From Glandiceps talaboti (taxonomy: Eukaryota; Hemichordata; Enteropneusta; Spengelidae): a DNA stretch of 62,000 nucleotides. Location: assembly GCF_964340395.1 (NCBI RefSeq), contig NC_135562.1:11225134-11287133 (forward strand), in the 5' to 3' direction. The position numbers were made by a program, and so were the translations under genes. The notes under the pieces are model-generated. The model had not been told where the DNA came from. It did not search any database and saw only the letters and a list, made by a program, of their open reading frames with translations. Positions 1-10,669 of the stretch are shown piece after piece (within the stretch, counting starts at the first letter, position 1; every line of letters starts with the position of its first letter).

Positions 1-861
1 CCATCAGAAATTTGTATATGACAATGTAATGTTATGACATAATATTTTAGTTACCAATAAATTCCACATGACACAGCACTATGCTATTGATTCTAAACCT
101 CTTTCTACATATCCTACCTCCTCTTTCACACTGTGTCGACTTAAGATTGTTTCTAAATAAAGATTTCATGTTCATCATGTATACCGTTATGCATTTTAAA
201 AATTAACTTGAGTTGAAAATTTGGCCACAGTTTATACTCACTGCTGTTTTAAACTGCAAGAAAGTATGATTTGTTTAATTCCAAGGTAAGATACTTATAA
301 TGAACACAATGTGATACAAAGTGATACATTTGAAGTAAAATGTAACAATACAGGTAATAAACACAAAATCAACAAGCATAAGTGAGAATCTTTTCTTTGC
401 ATTTAATCGCAAAAACCAATAATATTGATTGCAAAATATCTCAAAATACAATATATGAATTAAGTGTATCGCCGTGACAATGAAAAATGACAGCACAACA
501 TGTTTAGCTTTATAGTATTACTGAAATGGTGAGTGGTATATTAAAATCAATATCATATGAAAAGAAGAAAAAATGGTTACATTCAAGTTAAAATGTTGCA
601 AAGATAAGAGAGAATCCTGTTTATTTTGTTTTAATGTAGATGTTTATAATAAGTGTATTTATAAACTACTTGAGTGTACCATCTGTTGTGTTAGCATTGA
701 CAGATTCTTGAATTGATCATGTAATTACAATATATGTATTGTTACTGGTAGTTTTTCCCACCCTGGTAATTAGAGTAAAAATTCCATGCCATAGTACTCT
801 CGTTCTTAGCCCATTAGTTACATTCCATGCCATGGTGACAAACCCACTATAAAGATTGGTG

Positions 862-1110
862 TATGTTAGCATTGCATCAACCTCAATTATTGAGTGCTTT
901 TTGTAAGTTATATTATCACAGTACCTCTCAAATCTAGATGACACGAGACAAGATGACACTTATTAAAGTCAAGATGACACAGTGTTGTACATTTTATCAC
1001 CGCAACAACCTCGAATATTGAGTGGTTGAATTTACAGTACCTCTCAAGTTGAGATGACAACGTTGTATATTTTACTTCTGCAACAACCAACCTCCAATGT
1101 TGAAGTACTA
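862..1110. repeat. Degenerate tandem repeat, about 3 units
   Basis: The motif block GCAACAACCTC...ATTGAGTG...ACAGTACCTCTCAA...GAGATGACA recurs at roughly 862, 990 and 1065, with drift and truncation of the last unit. Confidence 0.6.
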
Positions 1111-1169
1111 ATATTGATATTGATATCTCTCCTTTCAAGTTCATTTACATTGTTTAGTCAAAAACAAGA

Positions 1170-1511
1170 AAGAATTCTTATTGTTTCTGGTCAGGACAGT
1201 TTGTCTAAAATGGTGCGACAGTGCAGTTTTTTTTTTATATTCTCAACAAACCTGTCTCTCAATCTACTATTTATGGCAGTTACTGTTCTATTTATTTTAC
1301 TACTTTATTAGAGCAAGTGTGTATGTGGGGCAGATGTCATTTGTTTGTTCAGTATTGGCTCTGCAGCTGTCTGGGAGGGTTATTTTTGTGTTTCCCAATG
1401 GATCTGCAGACTGCATGGGCTGGGCAAAAACACACAAAAAGACTGACGGGGGGGGGGGGGGGGGGGGGTATTTAATTTAAGTGATGCACATGCTGAGCAG
1501 AAACAATTCTT
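1170..1511 (+). mobile_element. MITE-like element, copy 1 (TIR AAGAATT...GTTTCTGGTC)
   Basis: The element is bounded by AAGAATT...TTGTTTCTGGTC at the left and an inverted CAGAAACAATTCTT at the right. The internal sequence matches, in opposite orientation, the element at 35514-35816 (shared blocks TTGTCTAAAATGGTG, TTAGAGCAAGTGTGTATGTG, GGATCTGCAGACTGCATGGG). No coding capacity. A run of 21 G (1448-1468) has expanded inside this copy only. DNA transposon ancestry is inferred from TIRs plus small size. Confidence 0.75.
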
Positions 1512-1938
1512 TTGTGTTGTTTTGGCCTTAGCAGCGAAACTAAGTATTTTGAGCATTTCCTAAACGTGTATTTTTTTAAATATGTAAATTTTCTTGTAGT
1601 CGTATAAACAGAATTTGATATAAATGAAGCAAAATACCTTGAAATGTTTTGTGAAAGTTTTTACCTTGACCTGAAATAAGTATCAAAATACAAATCCCTC
1701 TGAGGCATGTTACTATTTTTAGTCTCCTGTGTGAGTGCTGCTGTGCTCTCGTCAGCAGAATTTGGCTTTCACACAAATTATTCATTTCAGTTGAAATTGA
1801 AATTTGAAATATTGATAACAGTAAAAATGAAATCCTGTAAAAATTCATATCTTTGATGTGGTACTCATTTAAAAGTGTTGTCTCTATTCATCCTGTTATT
1901 ACTACCAGTGAAATACATTTTTCATATATTTATTGTAT

Positions 1939-2195
1939 GGCCTAATAATAAAAAAAATTGTTTGGTTCCGGTTACCCAGCCCCCGCCTAGTCTTCCAATC
2001 TGTAATGGGTATACATCTGATGAGCAGAAACCAATAACACAGAGACCATATGGAAAACATAACTATCTGAACTAGACGCTCACATATGAAAAAGATATAT
2101 ATATATATAAAATAAAATAAAAAATCAACCTTCCCCACCCATTTTAAAATCGGGTGTAATCAGAACCAGACATTTTTTTTTCGTTCAGCCTATGG
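1939..2195 (+). repeat. Dispersed repeat (GGTTCCGGTTACCC family), short copy
   Basis: It begins with an A-rich run then TTTGGTTCCGGTTACCC and continues through TCTTCCAATCTGTAATGG, CCATATGGAAAACA and GTGTAATCAGAACCA. It matches 4229-4600 in order but lacks an internal ~130-bp block. No coding capacity. Confidence 0.75.
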
Positions 2196-2479
2196 TACAA
2201 AGGGCAAGATATGATACAAAATATTTGTGATTTTTATGCCGGAAGTTATCTAGTCTAGACGTAGACTGAATTGCTACTCAGTTTATGTTGGGCATATTTT
2301 ATAAAGTAGTTTGTGTATAAGTTACTTCTATCATATAGTGTATTTATGACAAGTTATTTGCATGTTACTTCAAGTGAAACAGATAGTTAAGCAATATGTA
2401 TACATTATTGATCACTTGATAAATATGACACATATTTGTGTGCCGTTCACTCGTGTGTGACTGAAGAGTTTTTAACAAG

Positions 2480-2870
2480 ACTTGCGTCTCTGTACCGGTA
2501 CCATGGTTACAGAGAAGTAGAGTTGCTTTTATTGTTACCATGGTGACATGGCTTGAGTTTCTCACTTGCGTCTCTTGTTGCCATGGTGACGGAAGTCGAG
2601 TTTCTTTTTACCATTACAATGGTGACATGGCTGGAGTTACTCACTTGCGCCTCTCTTTCGTTACCATGGTTTCTTTTGCTGTTACCATGGTGACATGGCT
2701 GGAGTTTCTCACTTGCATCTGTTGCCGTGGTAACAGCAGTAGCGAATCTTTACATTCGTTGTGCCTCTACTGTTACCATGGTGATAGATGTAGAGTTCTA
2801 AATCTGTTACCATGGCAACACTGCTTTCTCTACTTGACATGTGCCTCCCTCTTGTTACCATTACATTAAA
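2480..2870. repeat. Degenerate tandem array rich in X-box-like palindromes
   Basis: Units of roughly 30-70 bp combine CTCACTTGCRTCT, GACATGGCTGGAGTT and a palindrome of the form GTTRCCATGGYRAC. The best palindromes are at 2534, 2577, 2681, 2721, 2772 and 2806 (GTTACCATGGCAAC). Confidence 0.8.
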
Positions 2871-3689
2871 TGTAGAGCCTCTTTTATTGTTGTTATATAG
2901 ATAGAAATACATTTTTTTTTTACTGGTAGGTGATAGGAATGGAGGTTTTTTATGTGACTTTCATTTCTCTACTCGTACTGTGATCATTTATTATACAGGA
3001 CATTTCTCTACATAGCTCTCAGCAATAACTTAGTAAGTCTAGCAGACTTGCTGGTTTATGCATTTCTACACGTAGATTGTTATTTCTTATCTTAGTATAC
3101 GACAACATTCTTATCAAACATTCTTTTTAACAAAAATTGTACTTTAAGGAAAAATTTTGGCAGCATTCACCTTAAATTTAGACTGGAATTATTGAAATGA
3201 TAATAAATATGAACTCGCACACAAAATTTTCTTCAAAAAATAATCACAAATCTGAAAAAAAATGAGAGATCATGAAGTGGCGTCTGTAGTTTTCTTTATA
3301 GATGTCTGCAAGTGAAGGCATTAAACAAATTACGTATCTTCCTACAGTAACCATAGTAATAAAACCAACAGACTTTTGTCTAGAGGCTTCTTCTGATGAT
3401 TTTTGAGACTTGCTAGATAGACAAGGAGACAAACATGTGATGCAAAATCCTATTACAGTTTAAGCATAATTTGTTTATGTATGTGAATGAGAACGACATG
3501 TCCCTGACCTGACTGGCACATCCAACAGACCAAATGAACGCCGTAAATGACTTTATAAGCTGTGTAATCCAGTATTGAGGTGATTGACACAAATCTATGT
3601 TAAGTATAGTCATTTGGATTCCAAATAAATGAGTTGCCATCACTTGATACTATTTTCTCATGCTAATAATTGGGTCATCCATTACTGAA

Positions 3690-4110
3690 AGATTGGCAGG
3701 CAGGTCTCTCGCTAACGCTGCCGATATTTATAGGGTCCAGATTGACAGGTAAGACTCTGCAAACATTGCTGATATTTATTTATAGATTGATTGGAAGGCA
3801 GAACTCACCAATGCTGTCAATATTCAAGGGTTTTAGATTGACAGGCAGAACTCTCTAACTGTCAATATTCATAGCTTTTAGATTGACAGGCAATACTTGC
3901 CATTGCTGTCAATATTCATGGCTTTTAGATTGACAGGCAGAACTATCTAACACTGTCAATATTCATAGCTTTTAGATTGACAGGCAGAACTTGCTAAAGC
4001 TGCCAATATTTATAGCTTGCTTGGCAGGCCTTGATATATGTATAACTTCAAAATTGACAGGCAAAACTCGCTAATACACCTTATATTCATTACTTTTAAA
4101 CTGACAGTTT
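3690..4110. repeat. ~48-bp degenerate tandem repeat
   Basis: TTTTAGATTGACAGGCARAACT and GTCAATATTCATAG alternate about eight times with increasing divergence toward both ends. Confidence 0.85.
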
Positions 4111-4228
4111 AGACTTTTTCTTGCTATTTATAGTGTACTATACATGGTGTACTGAACATACTAATACGTCAAATAAAAAGTAATATGAAAATCTTTCAAT
4201 TTGGTAGTGGAGAGATTCATATAAATAA

Positions 4229-4600
4229 GGCCTAAAAAAAATATTTGTTTGGTTCCGGTTACCCGACCCCCACCTAGCTTTTCACTGCAGGCTGTAAACT
4301 TTTTAAAAACTTTTTTGAGGAAAAATATAAAATCGCAAAAATTAGCAAGTCTCACAAGAAATATTGGGTGCGGAAACTGACATCAACTTTAAAAAAAAAA
4401 AAAAACTTCTTCCAATCTGTAATGGCTGTACATCTAATAGGAAGAAATAAATAACACAGGGACCATTTGGAAAACAAGAACTAGACACACACATGGAAAA
4501 AAATTATAATAAAATAAGATAAAAAATCTATCTACCCCACCTATTCTAAAATTGAGTGTAATCAGAACCATACAATTCTTTTTGTTAGGCGTAAGCAGTG
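4229..4600 (+). repeat. Dispersed repeat (GGTTCCGGTTACCC family), long copy
   Basis: Same order of blocks as 1939-2195 but with an extra ~130 bp (4278-4407) between CACCTAG and CTTCCAATCTG, ending in a poly-A stretch. Either this copy gained an insertion or the other lost a segment. Confidence 0.75.
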
Positions 4601-5041
4601 CCAGATATTCTATACTAAGGGGCCTATATTACAATATACTTTCAATTTTGGTAGTTAGAGGAGGTACCTTTGTGCCGAGTGCCAAACATATACCTGGAGT
4701 CCTATTGAAAACGGACCTTTGTAGGATGGGTTGTGTTAGCTTTGTGCCAGAGGTCATATGAAGAATCCTCCATGGATCCTGAAATCACAATTCTCTGAAA
4801 TCATATATCGGTTTTGTGAACTATAAAATGTAATGAATAATGAATGAATAGACAAATCCAGTATAAGGTGTGTCATCTTCGCTTTTATAACACTTAACAG
4901 AGAAATAACCTAGGGGGAGAACAAGTAGGGATCTTGTTATTGCGATAACATTTCATATCCTTTCATTGACATTGATGAAGAGATGTCATACAAAGTGTTG
5001 AATCTCGTTGTGAAATATGAAATGTTAAACACGTCATTTGA

Positions 5042-5417
5042 AATTACAACTGCTAACATCAGAACATGGACGAACGGAACCTGTTACAAACAGGGGGAGT
5101 ACACAACTGAATTGGATTAATAACACTTGGCACAGCATGTTGGAAGTATGGAGACTTGTATTACGTTCCATTCCATTATTTGATAAGAACAGTTTTATGG
5201 CCACTAATATAATAGTTCACAGTTACAAACAAATTTCCAGTTCCCCTGGTGTTTCATGTACACATGAAGAGGCCGTAAAACTGTTCTTATCAACTGATGG
5301 TAGTACAAGTCTCTGTACTTCCAACCTGCTGTGCCAAGTGCTATTACTCCATTTCATTTGTTTACGTTCCCTGTTTGTTCCGCTTGTCCGCGGTCTGATG
5401 TCGGCAGTTGTATGATT
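5042..5417. mobile_element. Fold-back element, ~376 bp with arms of ~170 bp
   Basis: The left arm (ACAACTGCTAACATCAGA..., CACTTGGCACAGCATGTTGG, GATAAGAACAGTTTTATGGCC) is the imperfect reverse complement of the right arm (GGCCGTAAAACTGTTCTTATC, CCAACCTGCTGTGCCAAGTG, TCTGATGTCGGCAGTTGT). The 125-aa frame across it is a by-product. The absence of coding and near-complete palindromy fit a fold-back MITE. Confidence 0.85.
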
Positions 5418-5624
5418 GTTATAGAGTGAACTGAATCCCAGTGTATCTAAAATTTAACCTAAATTGATGAAGATAGGTTGTACTCACAGACAAAATCATA
5501 AAAAAAACTCATAAAAAAGCAGTGATAAAAGATCTGGTAATGAATATAGCTCGTTATTTTTGGTACATTCAAGCAAGGATAATATTGTTTTCAAATATGA
5601 GTTATGCACCAATGTTCTTGTAAC

Positions 5625-6018
5625 ATGGTATACATTAATTGTAACCCAGGGCTATGTCATAACGAGTTATGGTAGCGTCTCTACAATATGTATTGCGTGT
5701 ACCTACTATACTGCTATAATTTATTTTAACAATGTAGAAAAAAAGTTATAGTACTGACTCAGAGCGTCTCTACTGCATGTATCACATGTGCGTTTACTGC
5801 TGTAATTGACTATGACAGCATTGGCAATTGTCAAGCGACTGTGTTACATGTTTTGTATGTGTGTACTTTTATTATTTATTGTTCAAGTGCATTGTTTGAA
5901 AGTGTTGAGTTATGGTAATGAGTCTGCTTTATTTATTACAAGTATGTGATACATTGTAACAATATGATAAATGTTGCAGTCACAATTGCAACACTGGGTT
6001 ACAATTAATGTATACCAT
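5625..6018. mobile_element. MITE-like element with perfect 25-bp terminal inverted repeats
   Basis: 5625-5649 and 5994-6018 are exact reverse complements over 25 bases (outer ATGGTATACATTAA, inner GTAACCCAG). The 344 bp between have no coding and contain degenerate GTAACAA/GTATTG repeats. Confidence 0.75.
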
Positions 6019-6200
6019 ATCACATTTATGAACTTTTTTTGATACGCAGTAAATAAGTGAATGTATTGCCTGTACGAACTTCCATGATATGCCATAACAT
6101 CTGCATGTATTTCGTTGACAAACTACCAAATGATATGCAGTAACAAGTGAATGTCTCCTAAGTACAAACTTCCATAATACCCAGTAACAAGTGAATAGGA
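5940..6200. repeat. Degenerate repeat of CAGTAACAAGTGAATG units
   Basis: CAGTAA(A/C)AAGTGAATG followed by TACRAACTTCCAT recurs about three times between 6045 and 6195. Confidence 0.5.
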
Positions 6201-7261
6201 AATAGTCTAGTCACTGCTGTAATTTACATGCAAGTATTGTATTACCTACTTCTCAGAACACATCAAGGCCGACGCATGTTCTGAACTATTGATTCCAATG
6301 TTTGTGTTCAGTGACATCTGTTGTCTAGCTGTACATTTGATTTTCTGTTCACAAAAAATTTTGTAATTATTATTCATATGCTAATTAGAATAGAAATTTA
6401 TGTAGATACATTTTTTCTCTCTCAAATGTACTAGACCTGACCCCCCCCCCCCAATCATTTTCAAAATTTGGTAATTTGTAAACAAATATGTTCATTATTT
6501 GTAAATATTTTTTCAATTTTAGACAAATGTTCTACATCAGTTCATAGATGAGGATAAATTCTTTGATTCCCGTTCAAAATTAAGTTGAGATGATCTAAAA
6601 AGTTGGAGATGAACTAGAATTTCTGTGAAATGATTTTGGCAAGAAATTTTAAATATATGACAAATAATGAACTTGATCACTTTTGAGCAGAATTTTGGTA
6701 TCAAATTCATGGACGACAATCAATACTATCAAATCAAAAATGAAATTGAGATGTGTCAACATTTGACAGAAAAATTAAAAAATTTGTTGCATGAAAGTAA
6801 TTTGGGCAAAAATGAGTAAAATTGGGTACTGTTGAGCTGAATTTGCTATGATTTTGGTCTCGAGATATGCTAAAAGGTTGCAGGAAACAAATATATGTGT
6901 TCAAGTACTGTTGAAGAAAGAAGAAATGTTGGTGGAGAATGTTCCAACTACTAGTACTAATGATATCGTGTCAACCTAAATCTACTTGAAATGCTGATAG
7001 CAACGGTGGTACTCAGCTGATAATCATCAAACTACTTGTGTAACTACAATAGTATTATTATAGCTAAGTAGATTTGTATATCAATATTTCACTTTAATGA
7101 TGTTGTTTTTATGGGTATCTACTTCGAGTTTTGATAGCAATGGCTCTATCTACTCCAGTTTGACAGCAGTGATGTTACCCATTGTCAAACAGATAGGTTT
7201 TGAAACCATGCTTGGAGACCAAAATGTTTTATAGTTATTTCAAGTGAATGACATCTGTATG

Positions 7262-7570
7262 TTTTTATACTCTCTGAGCGAGTTCGGTGGTCGTGTGATG
7301 AAACTCGTCATCTAACGATTGTTCTCATGTTTTACTCTTCAAGTGAGTTCGATGGTCGTATTGTGATTACATTCGTCTGTGTTTCATTCTTTAGTGAAAA
7401 CAGTAGTCATAAGTGATAGCACTCATCTTCTAACATTTGTTTATATTTTACTCTGAGTATTAGTACAGTGGTCATAAGTTGTTTATGTTTTAAGCTTCGA
7501 GTGAGTTCGGCGGTGGTCGTAAGTGATGCTACTTGTCATTTAACATTTGATCACTCTCTCCAGTGCGTGT
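7262..7570. repeat. Degenerate ~75-90-bp tandem repeat
   Basis: Motifs GAGTTCGGTGGTCGT, ACTCGTCATCTAAC and TTTATGTTTTACTCT recur in the same order about four times. Confidence 0.65.
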
Positions 7571-8060
7571 GTCGTTACTCTTTTATACAGAAGATATTAT
7601 TATCAAAGTTGAGTAGATTTGTGGATGAACATTTTTTTCTTCAGTAAATGACATTCTATCTAAGCATCTCTACTACAGTTCCTTATAATAGCAGTTGTGA
7701 TGATTGTTTCAGAGTTGATCATCTGTAAGTAGTGTGTAGTTTACGAAAACCGCCGCTTAGCTTCTCTTTTTATTATCGTATCGCTTATCATCATCTTTAA
7801 GTGTACGTTTTGAAGCCTTTGTTTTCGAAACGATGAAGCTTTGAGATTTATCTGATAACCAACAAGTGGTGCAAGGATGTAGTGTTGCCATAGAAACCAT
7901 TTCAAAGATCAGTGATAAACGAAGTATACAAACTACTTGATGGCGACATCTGGAAATATGTTTTTTTTTGTTTAAAACTAGTGTCTAGACAGGATATTTT
8001 AGGATCGTGATAAGTCATTGGTTTCCCATAGCAACCAGTGACTCATATTCACAGTTTATC

Positions 8061-8190
8061 TTACAGGAGAAATGAAGTTGCCTTGGTGTTTTGCCCATGA
8101 GATATGATGATTAGAAATAACCACAATTTCACTCTAGACTAACAATGAACAGAGACACAGCAAACACAACAGCTGTTTTCTCTTTTCTAA
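8061..8190 (+). mobile_element. Partial copy of the TTACAGGAGAA MITE end
   Basis: It opens TTACAGGAGAAATGAAGTTG, then CCTTGGTGTTTTGCCCATGAGA, and continues CTAGACTAACAATGAACAGAGACACA. This matches the reverse complement of the right end of the element at 11089-11470. Only one end is recognisable here. Confidence 0.65.
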
Positions 8191-8235
8191 TGAACACTGA
8201 ATATTTCACTTTACCTTTCTTAAATATTTCCATCT

Positions 8236-8600
8236 CTATGGCAACAAGGTTCAGAAAACAAACTTTAACAACTGACGTAATATAAACGAAACGGCTACAC
8301 ACTAATGAACAATGCTATACAGCATATGACCAAACATGCAGTGATAAATCGCAACAGGTATTTTTATACATAAGCCATCAATGGGTGTGTAAATGGGGCA
8401 ACGTATATTACTATGGCAACAAGGTTCAGAAAAAAAACTTTCTTTTTAAGAGCTAACATCACTATGGCAACAAAGTTCAGAAAACAAAACAAAAATTTCT
8501 TGAAAAGTATAGTACCACTTATCTTTCTAACACCTGACTTCCATCGCTATGGCAACAAGGTTCAGAAAAAAAATACTTTTATCTCTTTGGTAGCAATGTT
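8236..8600. repeat. Repeated CTATGGCAACAAGGTTCAGAAAA units
   Basis: The block recurs near 8236, 8411, 8462 and 8548 with spacing 50-175 bp. Each block contains an X-box half site (GGCAAC). Confidence 0.75.
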
Positions 8601-9424
8601 TGTAAAATGTAAACTTGCTTAATCATAATAAAATGTCAAAAAAGAAATTACTCTATATCTCTTTTCATCCTGTTGACAAAAGTATACAATGTACTGTAAT
8701 TGAAACATGGTGAGGTATAGAATTGTACCAAAACAGAATCTTCATTATTTAGATTAAAAACTCGGAAAGTTAATTAAAAAATATCGATGATAAATTAAGA
8801 ATTGATAAGGAACAGTGCTCTAAAAAAAAAAATAGGTTGTAGTAACCCAACAGGTTTGTATGCAAATTTTAATTAAAATAAATTCCGACATTGGAATGCA
8901 GAGAACCATACAAAGGGTGAATGAGCTTTTCGGTCAAACCTTCAAAATTTGTCGGCTAGATGGATGAAGCTTATGGCGATGACAAAGTGTTAAGTGATAG
9001 ATATGTAAAGACAAAGTGATGTGTATCTGGCAATCCCATGTAGAATATAGATATATAGATATGTCTGTCTACAAAAGGCATGATTCGTTTTTGGCAGGTG
9101 ATAGGGTATATGTTTTGGTAGGTGATGGAGTAATCCAGATTAGATATACGTAAATATTTTTTCAGTCAATGTGTCGTAGACAGTTGGAACAGTTTACCAG
9201 AAAGGACTATTGCTACTACATCAGTTAATCATTTATTTTAAAAGCATGTATTGATAACCACCTCAGAACAGTAAGGGGGTCTTTAAAAGCCTCAATGGCT
9301 TCCTTTAAACCCTAAGTAAATTCATGGTAAATAATACTATATGTTTGATGTGTACAGAGTGTGGTTAGTTTTAAAGTAGATGGTTAACATGGCATATTTA
9401 GTTGTAGGTTTCAGAGCATGGTTG

Positions 9425-9868
9425 GTTTTGGTCATGTACATGATTAGTTTGGTAGGTCATATCGGCTTTGGTCATGTCCAACACATGATTAGTTTGGTAG
9501 GTGATATCAGTTTTGGTCATGTGCAACATGTGATGAGTTTGGTAGGTGATATCAGTTTTGGTCATGACCAACACATGATTAGTTTGGTAGGTGATATCGG
9601 TTTTGGTCATGTCCAACACATGATTAGTTTGGTAGGTGATATCAGTTTTGGTCATGTCCAACACATGATTAGTTTGGTAGGTGATATCGGTTTTGGTCAT
9701 GTCCAACATATGATTAGTTTGGTAGGTGATATCGGTTTTGGTCATGTGCAACATGTGATTAGTTTGGTAGGTGATATCGGTTTTGGTCATGTCCAACATA
9801 TGATTAGTTTGGTAGGTGATATCGGTTTTTGTCATGTCCAACACATGATTAGTTTGGTAGGTCATTGG
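9425..9868. repeat. 45-bp minisatellite, ~10 units
   Basis: The unit runs CATGTCCAACACATGATTAG / TTTGGTAGGTGATATCGGTT / TTGGT. Because 45 is a multiple of 3 and no unit contains a stop in these frames, it is open on both strands (15-residue periodic translations), with no sign of a real gene. Confidence 0.93.
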
Positions 9869-10669
9869 GAGCACAGTCAGATTAACAAGTCAAGGTTTCA
9901 TCTTGTGATTATGGTCACGTCATGCCAATTACTACACAGGCTGTATGTACGCATGTTGTATTTGGAGTTATCTGATACTTACAAAATCAATACCATAATA
10001 ACCTGGATAGTCTTATTCATTTCTCATATCTCTGCTTTTCTCTCCCTTTTGAAATTATTATATATCAGCTGAGATGCAACGAACCACTTCATTAGCCAAG
10101 CAGGCTTTCTTGTTAGTCTGCCTGGCATGGCTATTGTTCACATTTCCATTGTATACACACACAAAAAATATCAAACAGGTTTTTAAAAAAACTACTTGAT
10201 TGGAAATCAGAAGAAGCATTGCATATGCTACTATCAGTAGATCAATGTTATTTAGTCATAAAGTAGTCACATTGAGTGATTGCAAAATCCTTGAAACTGA
10301 GTGAAGATTTATGGTGTTAGTATAAGCCAGGTTCAATGTCTTCTGTGCCGATGAAGATAGAAGAGCTTACATGAGTTAAAAGTCAGGGTCAATGACTTTA
10401 CCACATTAGCATCTTGCTGCTACATTAACCATCGTAACTCTTAAATTAAATTTTTTTTGTTTTTCCGTAACTTTTTGTCACTTCTCTTATTAATTTTAGA
10501 CAGAAATCAAAGAAAATATGAATTATTAGTTCATGACCATGTTTTCGATTTAAAAAATATCAGGTTTAACAATCTTGGAAAGAAATTTTTTTCGCGTTTG
10601 TTGTTTTATGGTCAGGTCATTGGTCATAAGGGAATCCTGTCTATAGAGACACACAGAATCTAAATAAAG

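Noticed and set aside
5038-5415. 125-aa open frame
   Set aside because: It runs across both arms of a fold-back element and shows no domain or codon pattern; it is a by-product of the palindrome.
9380-10072. 230-aa repetitive protein candidate
   Set aside because: It is the translation of a 45-bp minisatellite that is equally open on the other strand.
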